A stretch of 64,000 nt of DNA from contig OX377202.1 in NCBI GenBank assembly GCA_947396885.1, positions 10,974,001-11,038,000 of the forward strand, in the 5' to 3' direction. The stretch comes from Heligmosomoides polygyrus polygyrus (lineage: Eukaryota > Nematoda > Chromadorea > Rhabditida > Heligmosomidae). Made by a program: the position numbers and the translations under genes. Shown piece by piece: positions 31,683 through 41,344 of this stretch. Under the pieces are notes generated by a model that did not search any database, had not been told where the DNA came from, and saw only the letters and a list, made by a program, of their open reading frames with translations. Numbering within the stretch: the stretch's first letter is position 1; every line of letters starts with the position of its first letter.

Positions 31683-31812
31683 TCTCGTTTGTATGAGTTG
31701 ATAATGTTTCCTGCAGTGTTCTCATTGACACCAGTCATCTGAGCAGCTTCGTGTATGGTCCTTCCGTCGATGAACACCAACTTGATCAAGATTTCCTTGT
31801 GACCAGGGGGCA
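31683..31812 (-). pseudogene. Helix-turn-helix fragment, probably transposon-derived
   Basis: The - strand encodes about 40 residues including IHEAAQMTGVNENTAGNI, a good helix-turn-helix of the kind found in Tc1/mariner and related DNA-binding domains. No start, catalytic domain or splice partner was found, and the DNA around it is repetitive. Confidence 0.45.
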
Positions 31813-31819
31813 CATTTAG

Positions 31820-31935
31820 CGGCTAACGATTTAACGAATTTAACGAATTAACGGTATTTTTCGTTAAAACCTGATTTAACGACTTAACGGATATTTTAGA
31901 AATTTAACGGAATTTTTAACGGACATTTTTCTCAG
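31820..31935. repeat. TTAACG-rich short tandem repeats
   Basis: Repeated GATTTAACGAATTTAACG-type units, with a related short stretch at 29195-29260. Confidence 0.6.
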
Positions 31936-32095
31936 TGAGTTTATCACATTTGCCCTTGGTCTTCACTAATGCTTCAGGTCTCATCCCCCGATTTGGACTG
32001 TTCCTGAAAAAAAAAATTTATTGAAATCAGCAAGAATATTTTAATGTTTTCATGAATTTTCTATGAATTTTTGGAAATGTTTAAAAAATAATTTC

Positions 32096-32395
32096 AGGGC
32101 GTGTGTAGCGCAGTCGGAGGATGTGTCGGCTGTCCTGTGCACCCGATATCAGGTTTCTGGTTCATGATTTCCCGCCCAGGCCAACCAAGCCTTCCATCCC
32201 TCCGGTGTCGGAGAATTGGTACCAGATTTGTCAGGGAAGGATAGAGCGCTGACCTGTTCATCGGCTGGCCACCGCAGGTCATTGTATGGCCAAATACGCA
32301 CTCGGATTGCCTCCACGATATCCCGTAGAAGTAGAATTCGTGGCGCACCCCAAAAGGGATTGACTAATGCCGTCCTTTAACCTAATCATTTGCGT
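32096..32395 (+). repeat. SINE-1, full length
   Basis: Begins GGGCGTGTGTAGCGCAGTCGG (box A), box B GGTTCATGATTTCCC, and runs through all body blocks to GATTGACTAATGCCGTCCTTT. Confidence 0.85.
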
Positions 32396-32628
32396 AGTGT
32401 ATACGCCTACGCAGCTGATTGGACAGAAGTGGTACCTGAAGAACGACTGCAGCGACCCTAGGTTAGGTCTCTCCCACTCGTAAGTCCGGCCTACGGACTC
32501 GGACGACGAGCTACAGGGGTTGACGGAAGGGGGGACGGCCTGGCACGGCCCAGCAGAACAAAGTGGGAGCGACACTCGTGGCAGACAGACGAGAAGCGAC
32601 GAAGAAGAACGACTGACGGTGGCGGACG

Positions 32629-33133
32629 ATGTCCCTCGAAGATTCTGACTTCCCGCGCGGCAGCGGTGTGCTGCGGTCTGCGATTGGAGACCACGCGCCA
32701 CGGTCTGCCGCGTTGACTCCGCCAACACACGGCGACCCTTTTCCTAACTCGTTTAAATTCAAGGTATGTGCTGGGTGGTATGGGCTAACGTACGCTGATG
32801 TCACTTTGCGGGTACCCCCTCCCGACTAGGATCGATCCAAGTACCATTTACCCATCCAGTGACGTAGGACGAGCAGACACACTCTGGATATCTTCCAACT
32901 GAGCTTAAGCCAAGCCAAGCTTCTCCTTCCGGACTTGTCCCTATTTCAGTGCTTGTCGTAATTGCTTGGCATGTACCGAACCTGAACTTCGCCTCTGCCT
33001 CATTCCTAAGCTACACCGTTGTAGGAATTTGCAAATTCTGAAGAATCTGCGCATGCTGCTGTGGAGGAAGAGACCGTGAAAGCCAAACATAAGCACGGCT
33101 TCTGCCCCTATCAATATGACCATGTCGACATCA
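32629..33133 (+). CDS. 5' exons of an unrecognised gene
   Basis: Exon 32629-32763 starts with ATG and encodes 45 residues (MSLEDSDFPRGSG ... NSFKFK), ending before GTATGT in phase 0. A candidate second exon starts at 33025 after CGTTGTAG in phase 0 with EFANSEESAHAAVEEE, then KAKHKHGFCPYQYDH. Its 3' edge near 33133 (before GTGTTT) is uncertain. I do not recognise the protein. The DFPRG motif near the N-terminus recalls the start of Rrp5/PDCD11 rRNA-processing proteins, but that is a faint resemblance. No later exons were found, so the gene may continue further right or be a fragment. The first exon has a strong nematode-like codon pattern; the second is weaker. Confidence 0.45.
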
Positions 33134-33719
33134 GTGTTTCACTAAAATTAATTCCAGACACCATCGAATTCATGACGCGTGACGGAAAATTTAAGGCTGA
33201 AAGCGTTCAATATCTAGCTTTTCCTTCATTGGTGTCTATAATATTTCAGGCGACTTTTTGATATCTTATGTACCATTTCACTTTAAATTGACACTTTTCA
33301 TTTTAAGCGGGACGTTTCATTGTAAACCGGACGCCTTTAGAAATAATACGGACATTTTGTAAACGAAATAGGATGTATCTAATGTTTGAATAGACAGTGT
33401 GTAACCAAGTCAAAATTCTTTTTGAAAATTTTTTCATTAAAAATTCATCTTTGCGAAATGTGTTAGGAAACGATTACTATACTGTTTCAACAAACACACA
33501 ATTCTTATCACTTTGCCTCAGACAAAAAAGCTATTTTTAGGTTAAGTCTGACGTGCTGTACATCAGTGAATTTAATTGATCCATTTTGGTGGATTGTAGG
33601 GGATGGCGGCGCCGTGCATTCATCTGATACATTCCATTGTTAACTGAAATAATATTGCAGATGAGATAATTGAGGTACTATCTAGGTGGCCTAAATCTTA
33701 TTCGGTTTCTCCGGATTTT

Positions 33720-34009
33720 ATTTCTCTTGTTTTTATAAATAATTTTAAATAAAGTTAAATTGAAATGTTAAGTTCAATTGGCCACCTTTCTTCAGACGAA
33801 TCTTTTTTGTTATACCACCTCTCCAGTGGCTCATCAGTGAAGAGGAAGAATTATAATTATTTACAAAGAATGTTGTTATTATATTATTATTTATAAATAT
33901 ATTTATAAATTTATTAAATTTATATTTAACTGTCATAATATAAATTTTATAAATTTATAAATATATTTATAAATCATAATATAATAAATAATAATTTATA
34001 TTTAACTGT
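33720..34009. other. AT-rich TATTTATAAA tract, target of SINE insertion
   Basis: Built from TATTTATAAAT and ATAATATAAT words. The same tract continues at 34307-34380 beyond the SINE. Confidence 0.8.
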
Positions 34010-34306
34010 TGTAGGGCGCGTGTAGCGCAGTCGCAGGAGGCGCCGACGGTCGCGTGCACCCGATACCAGGTTCCTGGTTCGGGTTTTCCACCCAGGCCAA
34101 CCAAGCCTTCCATCCCTCCGGGGTCGGTGAATTGGTACCAGACTTGTCTGGGAAGGATAGAGCGCTGACTTGTTCATCGGCTGGCCACCGCAAGTCATTG
34201 TATGGCCAAATACGCATTCAAATCGCCTCCACGACATCCCGTAGAATTAGAATGCGTGGCGCATCCCAAAAGGGATTGAGTAACGCCGTCCCTTATCCTT
34301 TTATTC
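34010..34306 (+). repeat. SINE-1, full length, 15 bp target-site duplication
   Basis: Flanked by TTTATATTTAACTGT at 33995-34009 and 34307-34321. Head GGGCGCGTGTAGCGCAGTCG (box A), box B GGTTCGGGTTTTCC, 297 bp body, and tail CCTTATCCTTTTATTC. This is the best reference copy in the window. Confidence 0.93.
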
Positions 34307-34419
34307 TTTATATTTAACTGTCGCTATAATTATTTATTTATTATAATATAATTATTTATAAAAATGTTAATTATTTATAAAGAATGTTGTTCAGTATATA
34401 GCCTATCCATTGGAAAGTA

Positions 34420-34735
34420 TATTTAACCTTAGCTACACCATAGCCGAGGTTTCTGAGATCTGGAAGCATGCGTTTGTGACCCCCATCTCTAAGCCCTAGT
34501 TTATATTTTGCCATCACGCGGCGCGGCACCATGATCGCCATAGATATCGATTTTTCGCACCACCCGGTCGATATCTATCCCGACCACGGTGCCGCGCCGC
34601 GCAGCATCACAAGTGTAAACTGGGGCTAAGAAGACCCCACTTAACGATTCTAGGAACTGTCGGCCTGTTAGCATCACCTCAATTTTTGCGAGAGCTTTCG
34701 AAAAGTTCCTTAAGAGGCATGTCTTGGCTCAACTA
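34420..34735 (+). mobile_element. Non-LTR reverse transcriptase fragment interrupted by a MITE
   Basis: Reads EVSEIWKHAFVTPIS up to 34490. After removing the MITE at 34493-34626 and one TAA, it continues in frame as KKTPLNDSRNCRPVSITSI and ARAFEKFLKRH. This is the NYRPISLTSxxxKxFEKxL block of LINE reverse transcriptases. Only this short N-terminal part remains before mariner sequence begins. Confidence 0.7.
34493..34626. repeat. Palindromic MITE inside a LINE, TAA target duplication
   Basis: Ends GCCCTAGTTTATATTTTGCC and ATCACAAGTGTAAACTGGGGC. The inner arms CACGCGGCGCGGCACCATGA and CACGGTGCCGCGCCGCGC are mirrored. It is flanked by TAA at 34490-34492 and 34627-34629. Confidence 0.88.
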
Positions 34736-34737
34736 TT

Positions 34738-35712
34738 CGGCTCTGAAGCTCCTTCTCTACGGCCTGTTCACAGCTGGTTTGAACGCTTCAGAAGCGAGAA
34801 CAGGAGTCTCGAAGATGAGCCCCGCTCTGGTCGGCCGACAACGATATCTTTGGATGAACTGAGGAAACTGGCGGAGCAGCATCCATGTGAAGGTGTACGT
34901 TACTTGCTCTTGGCTGTCCCTGACCTCCGTGGACAATGGACTGCGATCTCTTGGAATGGTTAAAAGGCTCGGTCAGTGGCTCCCACACGAACTGATCGAC
35001 GACAACCGGCGAAGACGTCTGGACATATGCATTCGGCTGCTCTCCCGAACTCGCACCTTCTAATGGCGGGACACCTCCGTCACAGGAGACGAAACATGGT
35101 TCCTCTACGTCAACGCGGTCGCTCGTAAACGTGCGTGGTGCCATCGCAATGAAGTGCCGAAATCTTTCGTAAAAGGTGAAATTCAGGCGAGGAAAGCCAT
35201 GCTGAGCGTCCTGTGGGGAGTTTATGGGATCTACCATTTCGAGCTGCTGCCTGACAGCAGGACTGTCACCGCCCAACAGCAGAGACTGGCCGATACGATG
35301 CGCAACGAACAGCTCAGGCTCGACAAAGTTCGCTTGCTGCACGATAACGCGCGCCCACACATCGCGAAGACGACTTCTCAGAGAATTCTGGAACTCGGAT
35401 GGGAAGTTCTACCGTATCCACCGTACAGCCCAGATCTGGCCCCAAGTGACTACCACCTTTTTCGATCGCTTCAGCATTATTTGGAAGGGAAGCGTCATGA
35501 AGATCGTGACCACCTCGAAAATGACCTCCGAGATTTTTTCGCCTCCAAGTCGAAGGATTTCTACGCCAGAGGAATTCGAAGTTTTGTGGAACGTTAGCGA
35601 AGAGTAGTCGATGTTGGTGGAAAGTATTTGGTTGATTAATAAAATTTTGATAAAAAAATTGTGTTATTTTGAAAAATTCTCTATTTCTGCAGAGGATACT
35701 TTCTGGACACCC
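34738..35712 (+). pseudogene. Mariner transposase, 5'-truncated
   Basis: Carries SWFERFRSENRSLEDEPRSG (mariner HTH linker), a degraded catalytic middle around 34990-35150 with GDETWF-like Asp, then [12 protein letters not shown] (second Asp) and [17 protein letters not shown] (third Asp). A standard C-terminus follows, up to the stop near 35595. The right terminus near 35690-35715 (TACTTTCTGGACACCCTAAT) is a mariner-type inverted repeat; the matching left end is absent, and the upstream DNA is LINE. Frame changes near 34925 and 35060 make it inactive. Confidence 0.8.
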
Positions 35713-36179
35713 TAATAAAATAAAATAAATGCTGTTCTCATGCGTGAACACAACAGAAGAAATCCATCACCGCTCCCCACTGAAACTGGCTCCAGGTAAA
35801 GAGAAACTACACTATCATTCAAATAACCACTGCAATTTTCTGGACAAGTTCACGCTACAGTCTCCCCACACGAACAATTCTTTGCGTCGAAAAACTTCGG
35901 AATGCACCCATGACGCTGTTTTGACAAAACGAATAGAAATTCTGTACCCATTCAAAAAGGTGTACACATTTCTTCCTAAAGGAGTTTTGTCCCAAAAATT
36001 TCCTTAGAAGAACATTTTTGTCTTTGTTCTAGGGTGCCTATTTTGACCTAGATAAACTTATTTTCCAGGTGGTATGCTACGCCTTGCACCACAATTTTGT
36101 CCGGCTCATTTTCCGGGATTTTTATTTCTGGCAACTCCTGACTGGGTACTGGTCCGGCTTCTACTATGCGACGATTTTT

Positions 36180-36458
36180 TTCGGTGCGTAAGCGACAGTC
36201 GGAGTAGGTGACGGCTAACGCGGGCGCTTCTGCCAAGTTCTTGGTTTGGATTTCCAGGCCAACCAAACCTTATATCCCTTCAGGGGCAATGAATTGGTAC
36301 CATATTTGTCTGCGAAAGATAAAATACTGACTTGTCTATCGGCTGGCCACCGCAAGTCATTGCGTGCATTCAAACCGCCTCCACGATCGGTAAAAATAGA
36401 AAATAGAGCGTGGCGCAACCGAAAACGGATTGGGTAACCTCGCCCCTTTATCCTCCAT
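36180..36458 (+). repeat. SINE-1, diverged full-length copy
   Basis: Head GTGCGTAAGCGACAGTCGG, box B-like GGTTTGGATTTCC, then all body blocks, ending GATTGGGTAACC and CCCCTTTATCCTCC. Confidence 0.75.
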
Positions 36459-37049
36459 AGGTGAAAATACAATGTTGGAATACAGTACCCACGAACTCAA
36501 TAAAAAATACAACTGAAGCGCTCCATTGTACACGTAAAAGTAGCGTCTTGAAATCATGCAAAGATGAGCCTAACAAGGAAAGGTTCCCAACTCATGGTGA
36601 GCTTTTGCGATGCTATTTTGGCAGGATGTAGGGCCTTGTAAGTAGAGTCCAGAACCACAATTAGTTTTGCTGAACGCTTCTTTAAAGACCTGAAAAGAAG
36701 GCCTGAAAGCGTGCGCTAGGAGCACACCGGCGGGCTTCTCAGTTCGAGTCCGAGTGCTGCCATCATTTTTGCACGTATTAGTTTGTTGTTATTACATTTT
36801 CTTATGATCACAAGAGTCAGTTGTAGACCATCTATGCTTACAACGAACCAAGGCTCTCTATATGCACCTTCATATGTGCTAGTTTTTCAACTATTCATAT
36901 CTGCACCATATCATTTCTATGGGAATAAAAAGTCCTCCATTATTAAATTAAAAGTCTTATATCTATTATTTCGCTTTTAGTCAACAGGTGTGGTACAAAA
37001 CCATGAAACAAGTAAAACACAAGCGCTTGGCACACAAGCAGCATCTTAC

Positions 37050-37235
37050 AAAAGCCAGTGATGAACGATCTTCTCCCTGGCAAGAAATGACCACTTCTTC
37101 ATCGTTGAACACGTAATCTGTGGGTGTAGAGAAGGGTCCTGGGTGAACATCGACGTAACCAGCTACGACCCACGCGTATAACAGACACGGCCGAAACACC
37201 GGAGCGCAGAACTGTCGGTAGGGCAGGCTTATAAT
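37050..37235 (-). CDS. Orphan exon of unknown protein
   Basis: Preceded on the - strand by TTTTTTTGATTGCAG and followed by GTAAGA; 62 codons, phase 0 at both ends. It encodes IISLPYRQFCAPVFRP, a hydrophobic LLYAWVVAGYV, then DVHPGPFSTPTDY and NDEEVVISCQGEDRS. Codon usage and splice sites look real. I do not recognise the family. It does not fit the phase of the bHLH-PAS gene upstream. It may be part of a separate - strand gene or a captured exon in a duplicated segment. Confidence 0.4.
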
Positions 37236-37602
37236 CTGCAATCAAAAAAAAAGTCACGGGTGGTACCCTTTTTGTATCATATTTTATACCAGTTACCCAC
37301 TTTCAATATACCATCTCGGCTGCATGTCAATCAGCCGACAACACATTCAGGTGAAAACGACATTTTTTAGCGCACTTAGGTACCGATATGGCCCGGTTTC
37401 GTATTATTCAACCGTAAGATGAGCGTATTTGTGTGCAGTTACGGTATCGTTGGTGATACGGTATGATATGGTGGTGGTACGGATGTGCATAGTTGAAATA
37501 AGACTTTTGATTTAATAATGTAAGACTTTTTATTCCCAGAGAAATGATATGGTGCAAATATGAATATATGAATGAAATGAATAATGAATGAATATATGAA
37601 TG

Positions 37603-37745
37603 CGCCGGTGGTGTAAGGCGAACATCGCTGCTCGGAGAGCAGAAGATGCGGGTTCGAGTCCCGCCTGGCGCAAGAGTTTTGATCGCAACAAAACATCCTG
37701 TAACAACATATAGCCTCTCTACCAGCCGCTCCAGGCTTAAGCAAA
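37603..37745 (+). repeat. SINE-2 copy with Ser-tRNA-like head
   Basis: The first 72 nt fold as a tRNA: acceptor arms GCGCCGG and CTGGCGC, box A GGTGTAAGGCGAAC, anticodon region CTGCTCGGAGAGCAG (GGA, serine-like) and box B GGGTTCGAGTCCC. The base before the anticodon is C where tRNAs have U, the variable arm is short, and a repeat body follows (AAGAGTTTTGATCGCAAC ...), so this is a SINE and not a working tRNA gene. Confidence 0.75.
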
Positions 37746-37881
37746 TGTGTTCAAGCATTGTTACTAGTAAGGTCTTTAGCTTAACCGGTTCCATGCTGAT
37801 ATCAGCGGCCGGCCCATCCCCGTATCACGGGTGGGTGCTGACGGACCTCGAGGATATCGCGGGTGTTACGTGCGGTCAAAC

Positions 37882-37990
37882 AGCGCCGGTGGTGTAAGGC
37901 GAACATCGCTACTCGGAGAGCAGAAGATGCGAGTTCGAGTCCCGCCTGGCACAAGAGTTTTGATCGCAACAAAACATCCTGTAACAACAA
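37882..37990 (+). repeat. SINE-2 copy, 3'-truncated
   Basis: Repeats the tRNA-like head and AAGAGTTTTGATCGCAACAA body of 37603 almost exactly, then stops at CTGTAACAACA, where the inverted-duplication arm resumes. Confidence 0.75.
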
Positions 37991-38618
37991 ATATGAATAG
38001 TTGAAAAACTATCACATATGAAGGCGCAAACAGACAGCCTTGTTTTTGTAAGCATTGATGGTCTAAAATTGACTCCTGTGATCATAAGAAAGTGTAATAA
38101 CAACAAACTAACACGTGCAAAAGTATTGGCAGCAGTCGGACTCGGACTGAGAAGCCCACCGGTGTGCTCCTATGAGGTGGCAGTGTTACCGGCTGCACCA
38201 CCAAGGCACATCTCGTTGGATGTTGTAGGGGTTGCTAATAGTTGTGCGCACGCTTTCAGGCCTTCTTTTCAGGTCTTTAAAGAAGCGTTCAGCAAAACTA
38301 ATTGTGGTTCTGGACTCCACTTACAAGGCCCTACATCCTGCCAAAATAGCATCGCAAAAGCTTACCATAAGTTAGGAACCTTTCCTTGTAAGACTTCCCG
38401 ATTTGCATTCAAAATCTGATTGAACTCCTTCAAATTACTGTAAGTGGAGAAGCTTGCTCGGGCTCGCGATTTTGCCGCCGAAACATCAAGTCTGAGCATT
38501 CCTTTTATGTTCCTTGTCAGTCTAGAGCCAAAAAGTTGAGAAGGTTTATAGATTTATGATCATTTTTGCTTAAAAGTGCTCCGTTTGAAATGAAAACAGT
38601 GCATAGGTGATTAAAAAT

Positions 38619-39233
38619 ATGAACATTCAGATGAATATCTTTGTGGCATTGCTGATCGTTGCTGTTGTCGTTGCTACCGACGCAGAGCTTGCGGTCCAGA
38701 ACAAGAGTCTGACTTCCGACAATTGGCAGCGATTTGAAGACGAAACACACCAACATTTGAAGCTGCTGGATCAACAACAGGACCAACGTCTGAATCAAAT
38801 TCAACAAAATGTGGTGCAACAACTGAAGCATCTGAATGAACAACAGACGCAGCTGCTAAAGCAGCTGCAGCAACAAGAGCTGCAAAGAATGATTGAGCTT
38901 GAGCAGTACCTGGCGAAACAGCAGGAGCACCTGGCGCAGCACATAGATCAGCAACTGAAGCACGTGGAGGAGGCTCTCGAGCAACAAGAGAATGGACAAA
39001 TCAAGAAGGTGCAGGAGTATCTGAAGCAGCTAGTGGAGGCGGAACTTAAGCAGCTCGATGTGCGACAGGACGAACAGTTGAAGGATCTGAAACGAGAAGC
39101 GAAGCAGCAACTAAAAAAGCTGGACGAAGAAGTGCAACGACAACTGGCTGAGCTGCGTCAACCACAGCCATACTTCTGGGACGATTACGACCCCACGGCA
39201 AGGGGTGCGACCAATTTTACCATAATCGGCTAG
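38619..39233 (+). CDS. Secreted glutamine-rich coiled-coil protein, intronless
   Basis: ATG at 38619 opens 204 codons to TAG at 39231. Residues 1-22 form a signal peptide (IFVALLIVAVVVA core, cleavage likely near ATDA). Residues 35-190 are almost wholly Q, L, E, K, D and H in heptad-like spacing (for example QQLKHLNEQQTQLLKQLQQQ), giving one long coiled coil. The tail turns aromatic and acidic (PYFWDDYDP) and ends NFTIIG, with a possible N-glycosylation site. AATAAA at 39241-39246 lies only 8 nt after the stop. No introns are seen, unlike neighbours. Function unknown; a structural or host-interface secreted protein is a guess. Single-exon form could mean a retrogene or a young gene. Confidence 0.85.
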   Translation: MNIQMNIFVALLIVAVVVATDAELAVQNKSLTSDNWQRFEDETHQHLKLLDQQQDQRLNQIQQNVVQQLKHLNEQQTQLLKQLQQQELQRMIELEQYLAKQQEHLAQHIDQQLKHVEEALEQQENGQIKKVQEYLKQLVEAELKQLDVRQDEQLKDLKREAKQQLKKLDEEVQRQLAELRQPQPYFWDDYDPTARGATNFTIIG

Positions 39234-39240
39234 AGCGTGT

Positions 39241-39246
39241 AATAAA
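39241..39246 (+). terminator. Poly(A) signal AATAAA
   Basis: Canonical hexamer directly after the coiled-coil gene; the very short 3' UTR is common in nematodes. Confidence 0.7.
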
Positions 39247-39522
39247 GAGCTTCGAGAAGTTTGTGTTCGTGGCCGAGTGGACAGAATGCGTCCTTGCTGT
39301 TAATCGTTAGAGGAAACATCGTACCTTTGAAGTAGAGAAAGGCCGAATAACCAGAGAGTGAAGAGCTCCGACCATGTTTGACAGGTGTTGGGAAAGAAAA
39401 TCAAAGTAATGATTAGATCAGAAATTTCGGTAACTAAGGGTGGTAATCTAGGTCATAGGCGGCTGATGGCGAGATTCTCATCTGATCAGATTGTTTATCT
39501 AATTTGTTTATTTATATTTAGG

Positions 39523-39625
39523 CGGGCGCCTGTAGCGCAGTCGGACGAGGCGCGACTGTCGCGTGCACCCGGTTCCTGGTTCGGAATTCCCGCCCAGGCC
39601 AACCAAGCCTTCCATCTGCCCAGGG
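39523..39625 (+). repeat. SINE-1 head fragment
   Basis: GGCGCCTGTAGCGCAGTCGG (box A) and GGTTCGGAATTCCCGCCC (box B) to CAAGCCTTCCATC; the rest is missing. Confidence 0.8.
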
Positions 39626-40195
39626 ACCACACTCGTCGACAATCAAATACGAGGATGCAACGACAGACGAAAATCGGAAAAAATAGCTGAAATTGAGCGC
39701 TAAAATTTCTTGTCTTCGGAAGCTGAAACGCTGCACCTTAGCGTACTGACAGATCTTTACTGTGTCTACAAAACTAGGCAACTTGGAGCAGAAACGGCGT
39801 CCATAAAATGCCTCAACGACAGACGGAAATCGGAAAAAGTCGCCGAAATCTTCGCACTGCATAATTTCTTGCCTTCACAAGCTGATATGCTGCAATGTAG
39901 CGTATTGACAGATCTTAACCGCGTCTACAAAATCAGAATTCTCATTATGAGACTTGCATGACGCTTTTCGTTTTCCGATTGGTTGGTCCACTCTGGCACA
40001 CGATAGAGACAAGTGTAGCGTTAATGACGCCTACTGGAGCATTAGCATTTGGACGGCCAGTGGGAAGATAGATAATACAGGTACTCTAGTAATCTTATGG
40101 TTAGAAGGAAATTTGGCTTCCATCCTAGTCGGGAGAGGGTAAACCTAAGGCTACAGTTGCGTCTTGCCGTCAATACCATGAAGCAGGAAGTGGAA

Positions 40196-40492
40196 CCATT
40201 CTCAGACAAATTTGCGTTTGAAACCATGAACCAACCGGTTTGAAACCCGTTGGTTAGTAACCGACCATGAAAGGGTTTGAAACCGTCCATGAAAGGGTTT
40301 GGAACCGAGCATAAAAGGGCGGCCACGCCTCTCGCTGCGCAATAGGAACACATGCTGCGGGGCTGCGGGTAGCGTGGTTTCTTTTCGTGCTCGGTTCCAA
40401 ACCCTTTCATGGACGGTTTCAAACCATTTCATGATCGGTTACTAACCAACCGGTTTCGAACCGGTTGGTTCACGGTTTCAAACGCAAATTGT
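40196..40492. repeat. Palindromic foldback element
   Basis: ACAAATTTGCGTTTGAAACC on the left mirrors GGTTTCAAACGCAAATTGT on the right. Within the arms AAAGGGTTTGAAACC and GAACCAACCGGTTTG blocks repeat. GC-rich loop near 40320-40375. No coding motif. Confidence 0.8.
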
Positions 40493-41155
40493 CCTGAGTT
40501 GGGCAAGTTTAAGGGAGGAAATGGTGAGTAGAAATACCATGTGCTCCCTCCGACTAGGATAGATCCGAATTTTGAAGGCACACCGTATCAGAAACATTTA
40601 AAAAAAACTTTATTAAGAATATTACGCACTAAAGTTTTTCATAGGAGCTAGTTGTTAGTTCTCCTTGAGATTCAAGTTGTTCTCTCTAAATTGAATCTGT
40701 ACTGTTCCGGTTTTTTCAAGTAGTTACAGTTTTTTAAACGTTCTTCTTTCAAATCTTAGTATATGCAATCATAGCCAGTCTAATATCTGGTAATAAAAGC
40801 TATCACACTGGTTTATTCTCCAAATCATGACACTTTATTGAAACTGCACAAATGAGCAAACATAGGTGCAAACCTGGAAAAGGGCTTTCGCCTTCGTTTC
40901 CATCCATGAAGTTCGGAAGTTACTCTATAATCCTTTAGAATGATGACGTTAAGCATTGACGCATATGCATTTTATCCGCAGCATTACATTCAAGCCCACT
41001 TTGGGTAGGGAAAAGCTGCCAGCTATGGAGGAAATATAAGGCAAATTCCCTTCTCTAGCCTTGCACCCAACCAATGCAGTCAAACTAAATCACTTCGGCT
41101 GTGATATTTATGTACAAACAACGAACGCAGTTCTTTAGGTGCACACCATAAAGAA

Positions 41156-41344
41156 TCACAATGGTCGAAGAAACTTCTGAGGGAGCATTGATGACGTTTC
41201 GAGGTCGGTGGCGGAGCGTTTTCGAAGTGCTCGCTTCCCGCGTCCCAGTGGAAGTGGCCGACTGCAGGTCTCCTTGGTCATCGCGTCGGCGTAGAATGCA
41301 TTCGAGTGCGCTCCTGAACGGCTTCTGTGAACTGCTGACATCAA
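41156..41344 (-). CDS. Candidate last exon of the bHLH-PAS gene
   Basis: Acceptor GAAAACCATTCAG on the - strand, then 62 codons and TGA. Reads LMSAVHRSRSG, NAFYADAMTKETCSRPLP, GKRALRKRSATDLETSS, and codon choice looks genuine. A basic/serine-rich, otherwise featureless tail suits a transcription-factor C-terminus. Linkage to the PAS exons 6 kb upstream is inference; phase 0 would join a small candidate exon at 44827-44890. Confidence 0.35.
   Translation of the reverse strand: MMSAVHRSRSGAHSNAFYADAMTKETCSRPLPLGRGKRALRKRSATDLETSSMLPQKFLRPL

Larger units (their letters stand above)
36560..38392. repeat. Large inverted duplication (about 400 bp arms) around an exon
   Basis: Left arm 36560-36970 (AACAAGGAAAGGTTCCCAAC ... 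GGCAGGATGTAGGGCC ... CACCGGCGGGCTTCTCAG) returns inverted at 37985-38392. Its inner segment (GGGAATAAAAAGTC) returns at 37494-37565. The right arm is interrupted by two SINE-2 copies. Each arm holds a tRNA-like CAGTTCGAGTCCGAGTGCTG box B. The spacer 36975-37490 contains the exon at 37050-37235. Confidence 0.75.

Noticed and set aside
37603..37675. A genuine tRNA-Ser gene
   Set aside because: C instead of U before the anticodon, a short variable arm, and a repeat body attached in three copies make it a SINE head.
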